Assembly: GCF_029867415.1 (NCBI RefSeq)
Contig: NC_081186.1
Span: forward strand, 30,073,915 to 30,137,914
Length of the DNA: 64,000 nucleotides
Direction of reading: 5' to 3'
Source: Vicia villosa
Taxonomy: Eukaryota > Streptophyta > Magnoliopsida > Fabales > Fabaceae
Numbering within the stretch: the first letter of the stretch is position 1; each line of letters opens with the position of its first letter. Position numbers and translations under genes: made by a program. Of this stretch, positions 47,411 through 57,929 are shown in pieces. Below the pieces are notes generated by a model, which searched no databases, was not told the DNA's origin, and saw nothing but the letters and a program-made list of their open reading frames with translations.

Positions 47411-48941
47411 GTCTGGAGGAGAAGTCAAGTTTGGAGGAGATCAGAAGGGCAAGATAATTGGCTCTGGAACTATAAAGTCTGGTAACTCTCCTTCCATTTC
47501 TAATGTACTTCTTGTAGAAGGATTAACACATAACCTCTTATCTATCAGTCAATTGAGTGACAATGGTTATGATATAATCTTTAATCAAGAGTCTTGCAAG
47601 GCTGTAAATCAGAAGGATGGCTCAATCCTATTTACAGGCAAGAGGAAGAACAACATTTATAAGACAGATCTGCAAGATCTTATGAGTCAGAAGGTGACCT
47701 GTCTTATGTCTGTTTCTGAAGAGCAGTGGGTCTGGCACAGAAGATTAGGTCATGCTAGTTTGAGAAAGATTTCTCAGATTAACAAACTGAATCTTGTCAG
47801 AGGACTCCCTAATCTGAAATTCAAATCAGATGCTCTTTGTGAAGCATGTCAGAAGGGCAAGTTCTCTAAACCTGCATTCAAGTCCAAGAATGTTGTTTCT
47901 ACCTCAAGGCCATTAGAACTCTTGCACATTGATCTGTTTGGCCCAGTCAAAACAGCATCTGTCAGAGGGAAGAAATATGGATTAGTCATCGTAGATGATT
48001 ATAGCCGCTGGACGTGGGTAAAATTCTTGAAACACAAGGATGAGTCTCATTCAGTGTTCTTTGATTTCTGCATTCAGATTCAATCTGAAAAAGAGTGTAA
48101 AATCATAAAGGTTAGAAGTGATCATGGTGGTGAATTTGAGAACAGATCCTTTGAAGAATTCTTCAAAGAAAATGGTATTGCCCATGATTTCTCTTGTCCT
48201 AGAACTCCACAGCAAAATGGAGTTGTAGAACGAAAGAATAGGACTCTGCAAGAAATGGCCAGAACCATGACCAATGAAACCAATATGGCTAAGCATTTCT
48301 GGGCAGAAGCAATAAACACTGCATGCTATATTCAGAATAGAATCTCTATCAGACCTATTCTAAATAAGACTCCTTATGAATTGTGGAAGAATAGAAAGCC
48401 CAACATTTCATATTTCCATCCTTTTGGATGTGTATGCTTTATTCTGAACACTAAATATCATCTTGGTAAGTTTGATTCCAAAGCACAAAAATGTTTCCTT
48501 CTTGGATATTCTGAACGCTCAAAAGGCTACAGAGTATACAATACTGAAACATTGATTGTGGAAGAATCAATCAATATCAGGTTTGATGATAAGCTTGGTT
48601 CTGAAAAACCAAAGCAGTTTGATAATTTTGCAGATTGTGATATTGACATATCAGAAGTTGTTGAGCCAAGAAGCAACGCATCAGAAGCAGAGCTTCTCAG
48701 AAGCAAAGAATCTGAAGATCAAGTATCAGCTTCTCTGGAGAATCTAAGCATTTCTGAAGAACCATCTGTCAGAAGATCATCCAGACTCATCTCTGGTCAT
48801 TCAGAAGATGTCATTCTTGGAGAGAAGGATGATCCAATCAGAACAAGAGCATTCCTTAAGAACAATGCAGACTGTCAATTAGGCCTTGTATCTTTGATCG
48901 AGCCAACTTCTGTTGATCATGCTCTAGAAGATCCAGACTAG
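47295..48941 (+). CDS. pol: Copia protease-integrase part of Pol
   Basis: 548 codons overlapping the gag frame. The aspartic protease motif DSG is at residues 19-21. The pre-integrase zinc region has H148, H153, C182 and C185. The integrase core has D213 (LHIDLFGP), D276 (RSDHGGEF) and E312 (NGVVERKNR), with the standard 35-residue spacing between the last two. The C-terminal integrase part (KFDSKAQKCFLLGYS) and a Ser/Glu-rich linker follow. The frame ends at TAG 48939-48941, and the same frame continues directly into reverse transcriptase, so the stop is a nonsense mutation. Integrase inserts the cDNA and protease matures the polyprotein. Confidence 0.92.
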   Translation: MQISLAAKRTKHNMSWYLDSGCSRHMTGRRSMFQDLVLKSGGEVKFGGDQKGKIIGSGTIKSGNSPSISNVLLVEGLTHNLLSISQLSDNGYDIIFNQESCKAVNQKDGSILFTGKRKNNIYKTDLQDLMSQKVTCLMSVSEEQWVWHRRLGHASLRKISQINKLNLVRGLPNLKFKSDALCEACQKGKFSKPAFKSKNVVSTSRPLELLHIDLFGPVKTASVRGKKYGLVIVDDYSRWTWVKFLKHKDESHSVFFDFCIQIQSEKECKIIKVRSDHGGEFENRSFEEFFKENGIAHDFSCPRTPQQNGVVERKNRTLQEMARTMTNETNMAKHFWAEAINTACYIQNRISIRPILNKTPYELWKNRKPNISYFHPFGCVCFILNTKYHLGKFDSKAQKCFLLGYSERSKGYRVYNTETLIVEESINIRFDDKLGSEKPKQFDNFADCDIDISEVVEPRSNASEAELLRSKESEDQVSASLENLSISEEPSVRRSSRLISGHSEDVILGEKDDPIRTRAFLKNNADCQLGLVSLIEPTSVDHALEDPD

Positions 48942-48950
48942 ATAATTGCT

Positions 48951-50429
48951 ATGCAAGAAGAACTGAATCAGTTTACAAGGAATGATGTTTGGGATCTTGT
49001 TCCTAGACCAGATGGATTCAATATAATCGGTACAAAATGGGTCTTCAGAAACAAGCTCAGTGAGAAAGGTGAAGTGGTAAGGAACAAAGCCAGACTGGTG
49101 GCTCAGGGTTATAGTCAGCAAGAAGGGATTGACTATACAGAAACCTTTGCACCAGTGGCCAGGTTAGAATCTATTCGTCTATTAATTTCATTTGCCACTC
49201 AACATAACATCACTCTTTATCAGATGGATGTTAAGAGTGCCTTCTTAAATGGTTATATAGATGAAGAAGTTTATGTCCATCAACCTCCTGGTTTTGAAGA
49301 CTCTATGTCTCCTAATCATGTTTTTAAATTAAAGAAATCGTTATATGGATTGAAACAAGCTCCCAGAGCTTGGTATGAACGCTTAAGTTCTTTCCTTCTG
49401 GATAATGGTTTCACTAGAGGAAAAGTGGACACTACTCTCTTTTGTAAAACCTTTAAAAGGGATATTTTAATTTGTCAAATATATGTAGATGATATTATTT
49501 TTGGAACATCTAATGCTACACTTGGAAAGGAGTTTGCTGAGTCCATGCAGGCTGAGTTTGAAATGAGCATGATGGGAGAACTCAAGTATTTCCTTGGAAT
49601 ACAAATAAATCAAACATCAGAAGGAACGTATGTTCACCAAACCAAGTATGTGAAGGAACTTCTGAAGAAGTTTAATCTTCTAGACTGCAAAGAAGCCAAA
49701 ACTCCTATGCATCCAACATGCATCCTAGGTAAGGATGAGGTAAGTAAGAAGGTAGATCAGAAGTTATACAGAGGTATGATTGGATCTCTTCTATATTTGA
49801 CTGCTTCTAGACCTGACATTCTGTTCAGTGTTTGTTTGTGTGCTAGATTCCAATCAGATCCTAGAGAATCTCATTTAACTGCTGTTAAGAGAATTCTAAG
49901 GTATCTGAAAGGTACTACTAATGTTGGCTTAGTTTACAGAAAATCTAAAGAATACAACTTAGTAGGATTCTGCGATGCTGACTATGCTGGAGACAGAATT
50001 GAAAGAAAGAGTACTTCAGGAAGTTGCCAATTTCTTGGAAGTCATTTGATCTCCTGGTATAGCAAGAAGCAAGCAACTATTGCTCTATCAACAACAGAAG
50101 CAGAATATGTCGCTGCTGCTGGTTGCAGTACACAGATGCTCTGGATGAAGAGTCAGCTAGAAGATTATCAGATATATGAGAGTAACATTCCTATATTCTG
50201 TGATAATACTTCTGCTATATGTTTATCTAAGAATCCTATTCTTCATTCAAAAGCTAAACATATTGAGATCAAACATCATTTCATAAGGGACTATGTTCAG
50301 AAGGGTGTTCTATCTATAAAATTTGTGGATACAGACCATCAATGGGCTGATATCTTTACAAAACCCCTGGCTGAGGATAGGTTTAAGTTCATTCTGAAGA
50401 ACATCAGTATGGATTTATGCCCAGAATGA
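48951..50429 (+). CDS. pol: Copia reverse transcriptase-RNase H part of Pol
   Basis: 492 codons in the same frame as the upstream part, from which only the TAG at 48939 separates it. Reverse transcriptase shows IGTKWVFRNKL, the first catalytic aspartate D93 (LYQMDVKSAFLNG), LYGLKQAPRAWY (131-142) and YVDD at 178-181. RNase H has D342 (GFCDADYAGD), LSTTEAEY (379-386) and D418 (FCDNTSA), and ends in the usual ADIFTKPL motif. No internal stop or frameshift is seen. The listed start is only the first ATG after the stop and is unlikely to be a real initiation site. Confidence 0.92.
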   Translation: MQEELNQFTRNDVWDLVPRPDGFNIIGTKWVFRNKLSEKGEVVRNKARLVAQGYSQQEGIDYTETFAPVARLESIRLLISFATQHNITLYQMDVKSAFLNGYIDEEVYVHQPPGFEDSMSPNHVFKLKKSLYGLKQAPRAWYERLSSFLLDNGFTRGKVDTTLFCKTFKRDILICQIYVDDIIFGTSNATLGKEFAESMQAEFEMSMMGELKYFLGIQINQTSEGTYVHQTKYVKELLKKFNLLDCKEAKTPMHPTCILGKDEVSKKVDQKLYRGMIGSLLYLTASRPDILFSVCLCARFQSDPRESHLTAVKRILRYLKGTTNVGLVYRKSKEYNLVGFCDADYAGDRIERKSTSGSCQFLGSHLISWYSKKQATIALSTTEAEYVAAAGCSTQMLWMKSQLEDYQIYESNIPIFCDNTSAICLSKNPILHSKAKHIEIKHHFIRDYVQKGVLSIKFVDTDHQWADIFTKPLAEDRFKFILKNISMDLCPE

Positions 50430-50863
50430 GAAGATGAGAAGTTCTTATGTATGAGTATCTTCTGAAATGAAAATGAATTATTTTTTAATCAGAAGTTCTG
50501 ATTGAAATCTTTTAGAAATTATGATTCGGTTATTACTAACGTTTCATTGTCTAAGTTGATTCAGAACCTCTTTTAAAGCAAAACAGCTGTAACGTTTTAT
50601 CTCGGGATGGTAAACCTGTCGTTACTGTTCATGGATAAGCGCGCGTGCAGTTGAAGGGACGCCGACCATAGGTAACTGTGCTAGTCACCTCATTTGTCTT
50701 TATTATCTCTCCTCATGTCACGTAACATTAAATGCTATCCATCATTTGTTTCATTTTATTTTCTTTTAAATACTCTTCATACGCTTCTCCTTCCCTCCTA
50801 TATTTTCTCTATTACACTCTGTCTCTGTTTTCCTTCTCTATCTCTTTGCATTCCTCATCAAAG

Positions 50864-50899
<36 letters not shown>

Positions 50900-52227
50900 C
50901 CTAGTTCAAACCTAGCGTTCACCTTGAATCCTTTGTCTGTAAGTGAACTGTCCCTCTCTTCCTCCTTGGTCTCTTGAATCTCTCCTACAGTGGAGGTTCT
51001 AGTCTGGAAGACAAGAAGACCACGGGGATTCTTGATGGGTTGACACAGAATGTGTCTTGCTAGGGTGCTGTGTTTAATTTTTGTAGTCATTTCCTCTTGG
51101 GATGACTTTTTATGTATTTGCTAGGAATGTTTCTCATCTTGTTAAACATAGGAACCTTTTGTAATATCTTTTGATTATCAATGAAAAGTTTCTTTGTTTT
51201 TACATTCCAGTGATTTTATTTGTCGTTTTATTCATCTGAATCTTTTGAAATATTCTTTTTGATGTTATGACAAAAAGGGGGAGAAGATAAATGATAAATG
51301 ATTTGATTAATCTATCAGTTGCTGGGTAAAGCTCCCACACAATTACTAACAAGAACTGCAAGTTCTATATGGTTTAAGTGTTTTGCAGGTATAAAGAAGT
51401 GAAGAGAATCTTCAAAGCAAACACAAGAAGCAAAACCATAAGAAGTGTTATTCTGTAAAAAGAATAAGCTCATGGAAACTGAAGCAAGCTGAGTGCTGTC
51501 AAGCTTCAGAAATCAGAAGCAAGAAAGAAGAATGAATCAGAAGCACTGATAATAGAATTTGATCCATATTTGTCTATTTGCTCTGACAAAATTCTATTTG
51601 CTCTGATACATTATTTTAGCCTATATGGCTCTGATACATATCATGTGTTCTAATATACATTTTATGTTCTGACTCGTTCATGCTGACTTTTGTCGTTTAG
51701 TTTTTGTTCTGTAACATTTCAGGATGTAGAGATGCTCTGATGATGCTCTGGTACATTCAACAATGTTCTGATACAAATCTAGCATGAAGTGATGTTGGTA
51801 GAAATTCAAAGCTCTGAAGCTATCCGAGGGAAGCAGAAATCAGAAGCTGTGAATGTTCTGAAGATCAAAGAAATTCAAGTTCTGAAGCTGTCCTAGATGG
51901 AAGCAGGAATCAGAAGCTGTGAGTGTTCTAGGGATCTAAAGAAATTCTAGTTCTGAAGCTGTCCAATGGAAGCAGAAGTCAGAAGCTATGAATTCTCTAA
52001 AGACAGAAGCTTATGTGATCGTCTCTACCGAAATAATCAGGGAAGTCTTTTATTAAAGTTCTTCGAGTATTTATTTCAGGGGAGATATTATTTATCTCAG
52101 AGGGAGATTGTTAATCTCAGGGGGAGACATATTCATATGCTTATACTATAGCTGTGTAATTTGTCTTTTGCCGTCTGCTCTTTCTGATCGCAAATTCATA
52201 TCATTTATATATGTTTTTGTCATCATC
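50430..52227 (+). other. 3' untranslated region of D1
   Basis: Noncoding. From about 50590 to 50860 it reads like a pyrimidine-rich leader. A T15-A20 tract follows (50864-50898), then sequence resembling the tail after the accessory frame of element C (ATGTTATGACAAAAAGGGGG at about 51263). The accessory frame itself is missing. Positions 51480-52010 are rich in TCAGAAGC words. Confidence 0.65.
50864..50898. repeat. T15-A20 homopolymer palindrome
   Basis: Fifteen T followed directly by twenty A in the 3' region of D1. It is self-complementary and prone to slippage, so the exact lengths may be assembly-dependent. Confidence 0.85.
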
Positions 52228-52241
52228 AAAAAGGGGGAGAT
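52228..52241 (+). other. Polypurine tract of D1
   Basis: AAAAAGGGGGAGAT directly before the 3' LTR start, the same as in element C. Confidence 0.9.
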
Positions 52242-53448
52242 TGTTAGAACAAGATTTGTTCTGATCAATTATCTTAGTTTTGATGATAACAATAATATGA
52301 ATTTTGCTTAAGATAATATGGTACTCTAATCCAATGCAATTTCCTTTTCAGGAAATATATAAAGAGTATGCATAATTCAGCGCTCAGAAGCTTTGTCTCA
52401 AAGGGTTCAGCATGCAACATCAGAACATGGTCTGGCAAGACATCAGAAGATGGTCGAAGCAGAATCAGAACATGGGTCTATGGAAGCATCAGAAGAACAT
52501 GAGATCAGAAGCATTGAAGTTCTGATGGTATCACGCTCAGAAGCACTTCAAGGTCAGAAGATCAGAAGATGCTTTGCACCAAGTTGTTTGACTCTGATGA
52601 TATTCAAACGTTGTATTCACAAACATCAGATCAGAAGGAAGTACAAGTGGCAAGCTACGCTGACTGACAAAAGGAACGTTAAAAGCTATTATAGGCAACG
52701 TCAGTAGACACAGCGTGAACAAGGCTCGAGGTAGTTGACAAAAGCGTATAACATTAAATGCGATGCTGTACGGAACACGCAAAGCATTAAATGCACTCAA
52801 CGGTCATCTTCTCCAACGCCTATAAATATGAAGTTCTGATGAGAAGCAAGGTTAACGATCCTGAACAAAACAACTTACATTAACTTGCTGAAACTCTGTT
52901 CTACTCAAAGCTCAGAATCTTTATCTTCATCAAAGCTCACTACATTGCTGTTGTAATATATTAGTGAGATTAAGCTTAAACGTTAAGAGAAATATCACAG
53001 TTTGTGATTATAGCTTTTAAGAAGCAATTGTAATACTCTTAGAATTGATTACATTAAGTTGTAAGGAACTAGAGTGATCGTGTGGATCAGAATACTCTAG
53101 GAAGTCTTAGAGGTTATCTAAGCAGGTTGTAACTAGAGTGATCGTGTGGATCAGAATACTCTAGAAAAGTCTTAGAGGGTATCTAAGCAGTTGTTCCTGG
53201 AGTGATCAGTGTGTGATCAGAAGACTCTGGAAGACTTAGTTGCTGACTAAGTGGAGAACCATTGTAATCCGTGCGATTAGTGGATTAAATCCTCAGTTGA
53301 GGTAAATCATCTCTGCGGGGGTGGACTGGAGTAGTTTAGTTAACAACGAACCAGGATAAAAATAACTGTGCAATTTATTTTTATCTGTCACGATTTTAAA
53401 GCTACACTTATTCAAACCCCCCCTTTCTAAGTGTTTTTCTATCCTTCA
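52242..53448 (+). repeat. 3' LTR of D1
   Basis: 1207 bp, the same length as the 5' LTR, with about five substitutions. GAAGG follows. Confidence 0.94.
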
Positions 53449-53805
53449 GAAGGTGCTCCTAATAATGTTAGATTGGGTATACTGAAACTGACTAATGGTT
53501 TTTTTGACGAGATTAGAGAAAGTCAGAAAGCTGATGTTGAGTTGATCGATAAGTCAACTTTGAATTACCAAGGTAAAGACGGTGAATTCAGAATTGACGA
53601 GGATGGTGTAATGAGGTTTGGAAGTCGCGTTTGTGTTCCAGATGTTACCGAGTTGAGAAAGAATATTCTAGAAGAAGGACACCATAGAGAATTATTAGAC
53701 TATGATAATGTTAATGAGTTGAGTGCAAATTCAGAAAAGACACTATTATGTAGTAACAATGGTTTATGCTTAAATATGATTGTCAGCTATCTATTGACAA
53801 ATTGA
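53449..53805 (+). pseudogene. Element D pol remnant after D1: RNase H-integrase linker
   Basis: Continues the frame interrupted at 44197. It shows LGILKLTNGFFDEIRESQKA, the linker IDKSTLNYQGKD, FRIDEDGVMRF and VPDVTELRKNILEEGHH, typical of Tekay/Del-like chromovirus pol just before the integrase zinc finger. It then turns into unrelated residues (ELLDYDNVNE) at the same point as in the minus-strand sister. The integrase core and chromodomain are absent. Confidence 0.75.
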
Positions 53806-54794
53806 GGACTTGATCACCCTTAATCTCTTGTTGATAATAGGCGGAATCATATAGATGGTATGAGATTGCTTGTTACCTTAATGGTATGAGATGTGATGAA
53901 TGCTGAGCTGTGAGAATAACCACTCACCATATTGTGGGAACTTATGAGGAAGTGAATATGAAGGAGTGCAAGGTATTGGACGGTGACTTAAGACGAGTAG
54001 TCGTAGTCGTACAGCGAAAGTATGATGTAGAGTGGTGTTATGAGTGCTACTCGTGAGCAGTGAGGAATTAATATGTCGGAATCCTACATGGAGAATATAT
54101 GTTGATCTATAGGTTGGATTTAGAATCTCGTAGACATAAGGATGTCGTGCCAAAGGATTAGAACCCTTTTGAATAATTGCCGAGATGATGGATATCCTAT
54201 TATGGTTGTATGTAGTTAACGAGTATGTATTCGGAGAAGTTAAGACGACGAGTTGATACTATGTGATGCCATAATAATTTTGTACTGTTGTAAGGTGTTA
54301 TGTAGATTTCTAAATATAATGAGGAATTATACTCTACGAAGGATGAAGATAATTTGATTCTTAGTGGAGAGCGGGACTCAATTGAGCTATCTTGTAAGCA
54401 ATGGTATATTGAGGCTGATGAGCTATGTAATTATAACTACTGGTGTGTCTAAGGTTGGTACGTGGGTAAATGGAATCCATTACTACAGTGTTGATCAGTT
54501 GTGATCATACCATGGATTGTGTAATTGTATTATTCAGCTATTGAGCGTATTGTATGGATCGCACCTCGAAGTTTCATTGTTGTTAATCATTGGAGTTATA
54601 GCGAGTGGTATACCTTGGGATGGTCAGATGCGACGTAAGAGTTGAGATTGAATGCATGAGACATGCTTATGTTGGTTATGTCAGATGAATTTTGAGACTC
54701 GACTAAGAAGGTGTTAACGGAGAATGGGAGAGTCAGATGAAGGACTCTTATCTGGGACTTTTCACTTGAAGTATGTTTTCGAGGACGAAAACTC
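53806..54794 (+). other. Unassigned 3' interior of element D
   Basis: No recognisable frame. Collinear with 28206-29224 on the opposite strand. Confidence 0.5.
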
Positions 54795-54811
54795 TTTTAG
54801 TGGGGGAGAGT
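54795..54811 (+). other. Polypurine tract of element D
   Basis: TTTTAGTGGGGGAGAGT directly before the 3' LTR. Confidence 0.85.
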
Positions 54812-56801
54812 TGTAACACCCGTAATTTCACGAATTAATTTAATCAAGTTAAATTAATTATTCGGAAATTATTTAATTATCTGATAATTCAAAATTGGAT
54901 TTTTTGGAAGAATTGTGGGAATTATTGTTATTGGGCCGTGACGTAGTTAGTAAAAGGGGAGGTGCCAGTGGAGAGGCCTTACTAACTAAATATCCTATTT
55001 TTTTTTTTTATAAAATAGAATATTAGTGAAAATAAAGGAAATGGGGAAAAAGAAGGCCAGAAGTCTGAGGAACTGGGAAGTACGTGAAAGGAGAAGAGCC
55101 AAGAGGAAGAGGACCTTCGAAGATTCGACTCTGAGGTAACGGGGGATTCTTCGGGTTAGTAATCCTTATGCGATTGTAGGTAATAGGATTGATTAGGATT
55201 GTTGTCTATTTCAATCGTACGTGTCGGGTTTGGGAATTTTGTTAGGTTTCGATGAATTTGTATGAATTACATGATTCTGTTAATAGTCATGATATATGTT
55301 GTTAATATTTGTATAAAACTTGTCTGAAATATGTGATGATGTGAAAATTGATGGTATTTGTGTGTTATATTCGTACTATATGAATTGGGGATTATGGGAT
55401 ATGGTAAATGCTGTCAAAATGGTGAAATTAGCTGTGCAGGTACGTAGGAACCGGTTCCCATGTGGGACGAACCGGTTCCCCCTTATAAAAACAGAGGCGT
55501 GTGGATTCTGGGTTGCTGGGAACCGGTTCCTAGATAGGGACAACCCAGTTCCCCGTAGTAAAAATCAGAAGCGTGTTTGGGAAGCAGCCAGGAACCGGTT
55601 CCCACGCAGGGACGAACCGGGTTCTGCTGTGTATTTTTGAAAAATGTTTTTATTTTAAAAACCCATAACTTTTGATCCGTGTATCTGTTTGATGTGTCGT
55701 TTTGGGCGTTGCGAAGCTAATTAGATGCTTTATTTGATAAAGTGATGAAATGGGCAGTGGCCGACTTTATTTTTAAAACTCGATTTAATTGTTGACGAAT
55801 TGGAATATGGTAAATGTATATGTGCTTATATATATATATATGATTATTGATGCATGAATTTGTATTGGTGATGGGATTATGATATTCATTGGGTGATGTT
55901 GGTTTATAACATGTCGTAAATGATACATGTTTTTGTGATTATGTCGTTGGGTTGTTTTGGCAATTTATTACATTGTGTGCAATGATGATATATGTAACGA
56001 TGTATGATCGTGGTGATGATTGATGATCTGTGAATATTAATATGCTGATAATATTAATATGTTGATTGTGGTGAACGTATGTGTGATATACTTGAATGAG
56101 TGCTGAAAACATATGCATGCTTATTGGTGATGAATTGGTGATTGATAATGAGACGATGTGATACATCGGATTGGTGATGTTGTAAGCATGTCATACGTTG
56201 CATTCATTAGCAAACATTTTGGTGATGGATCCCGGTGATGAAAGTGGATCAAAATGGTGGGCATAATTCCAATTGTGAGGAATTTGTGCTGGTTGAACTG
56301 TATCTTGGTGATGAAAAAGATCAGTTGGATGGGTTTATCCCATGTATGGTACCACATGCATAGTGTCAGTTGAATCATATGCATTAGTTATAACATGATT
56401 GGATGAAATCCAGTGTTATGCCTTGGTGTGTTTATTTGATGATTTCAGATTAAGGATGTAGCGGCATCTTGATTGGGTGAAGATAGCTTGTAGGCTAGCC
56501 CGTAGTTCGTGTCGAGTCATGCTCTGATTGTAACACTAGGATCGATAGTATTAGCGTTACTTGATATACATTGTTGCCATTTTAGTTATGGATTGTGTAT
56601 TGTTGATTTGTTTGGATATGTTCCCTAACAGTGTTAAAATAAGTTTCCGCTGTGCTAAACACATGTTTTGATATTTGGTTTAATTCTAATAAAGCATGAC
56701 AAACGATTTGGTATTCTATTTATTTTATTAATTGTAGCATCCTTGCTGTAAATTTACTCTGATTTTATTATATTTCCGCGGGGGTTTAGAAGGGTGTTAC
56801 A
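54812..56801 (+). repeat. 3' LTR of element D
   Basis: 1990 bp, TGTAACACC...GTGTTACA. It carries a GGAACCGGTTCC palindrome array at 55440-55625 followed by ATAACTTTTGATCCGTG at about 55668, and a TA-rich run at 55827-55842. It differs from the sister LTRs mainly in having one rather than three copies of the 43-bp unit. Confidence 0.9.
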
Positions 56802-57929
56802 AAAACACTTAGAAAGGGGGGGGGGGGGGTTTGAATAAGTGTTGCTTTAAAACTTGTAAGATAAAAACAATTTGCACAATGATTTTTATCCTGGTTCGTT
56901 GTTAACTAAACTACTCCAGTCCACCCCCTTGGAGTGATTTACCTCACCTGAGGATTTAATCCACTAATCACACTAGATTACAATGGTTTTCCACATTGAT
57001 AACCTCTAAGTCTTCTAGAGTATTCTGATCACAACCTGATCACTCTAGGAACACACTGCTTAGATACCCTCTAAGACTTTTCTAGAGAATACGATCACAA
57101 CTTGATCTCCTCTAGTTCTTACAAATTAATGTAAACAAATTCTTATAAGAGTTACAATGCTTCTTAATAAGCTATTATCACAACTGTGATTTTTCTCTTA
57201 AGTTTAAGCTTAATCTCACAAAGATATTACAACAACAATGTAGTGAGGTTGAAGATGAAGTTTGAGAGCTTTTGAATTTGACAGCATTTCTGTATGTTTG
57301 CGCAAAGAATCGTGTTCAGCTTCTCATCAGAACTTCTATTTATAGGCGTTTGAGAAGATGACCGTTGGGAGCATTTAATGCGTTGCGTGATCCGTACAAC
57401 ATTGCATTTAATGTTTCACTCTTTTGTCAACTACCTCGAGCCTTGCTTTTGCTGTGTCTACTGACGTTGCCTTTAATAGCTTCTAACGTTCCTTTTTTCA
57501 GTCAGCGTAGCCTACCATCTTGTACTTGCTTCTGATCTGATGTTTGTGTAAACAACGTTTGAATATCATAAGAGTCAAACAGCTTGGTGCATAGCATCTT
57601 CTTGTCTTCTGACCTTGAAGTGCTTCTTAGCGTGATACCATGAGAACTTCAGTGCTTCTGCTTCTGATCTCCAGTTCTTTTGATGCTTCCATAGACCATG
57701 TTTTGATTCTGCCTGACCATCTTCTGATGTCTTGCCAGAGCATGTTCTGATGTTGCATGCTGAACCTTCTGAGTCAGTGCTTCTTGCGCTGATTTTGTGC
57801 ATACTCTTTATGTGATTCCTGAAGTGGAAATTGCATAGTATTAGAGTACCACATTATCTCATACAAAATTCATATACATTGTTATCATCAAAACTAAGAA
57901 TATTTATCAGAACAAATCTTGTTCTAACA
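56802..57929 (-). repeat. 5' LTR of copia element C (lacking its first plus-strand bases)
   Basis: Collinear with 18519-19654 except for the missing TGAAGGATAG at its left edge, which lay on the other side of element D. It ends TTCTAACA and is followed by GTCGG. The TATA box (minus) is at 57337-57344. Confidence 0.88.

Larger units (their letters stand above)
44198..53448 (+). mobile_element. Recent, nearly intact SIRE/Maximus-type copia element D1
   Basis: A 9251-bp element with two 1207-bp LTRs differing at about five positions (0.4%), flanked by GAAGG (44193-44197 and 53449-53453). It has an initiator tRNA-Met primer site, gag, protease, integrase, reverse transcriptase, RNase H and a 1.8-kb 3' untranslated region ending in a purine tract. 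Two defects are visible: a frame change between gag and protease, and one TAG between integrase and reverse transcriptase. It lies in the broken pol of element D. The accessory frame present in element C is absent. Confidence 0.93.
42381..56801 (+). mobile_element. Chromovirus-like Ty3 element D, defective
   Basis: A plus-strand element with the last 136 bp of its 5' LTR (42381-42516), a tRNA-iMet primer site, a defective interior, a purine tract and a 1990-bp 3' LTR (54812-56801). It inserted in the right LTR of copia element C: after its end, C's LTR resumes with AAAACACTTAG. The rest of its 5' LTR was cut away with Athila's 3' half. In the surviving 136 bp the two LTRs differ at one position. 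Its interior is split by copia element D1. Confidence 0.85.
18519..57929 (-). mobile_element. SIRE/Maximus-type copia element C, gutted and filled by nested elements
   Basis: The left LTR (18519-19654) and right LTR (56802-57929) are both in minus orientation and collinear. The outer flanks carry the matching duplication GTCGG. Beside the left LTR are the purine tract, the 3' untranslated region and an accessory frame up to about 22129. Its gag, pol, primer site and the first ten bases or so next to the right LTR are gone, replaced by Athila and element D. I counted about 40 LTR differences in roughly 1.13 kb (about 3.5%), making it one of the oldest layers here. Confidence 0.8.
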
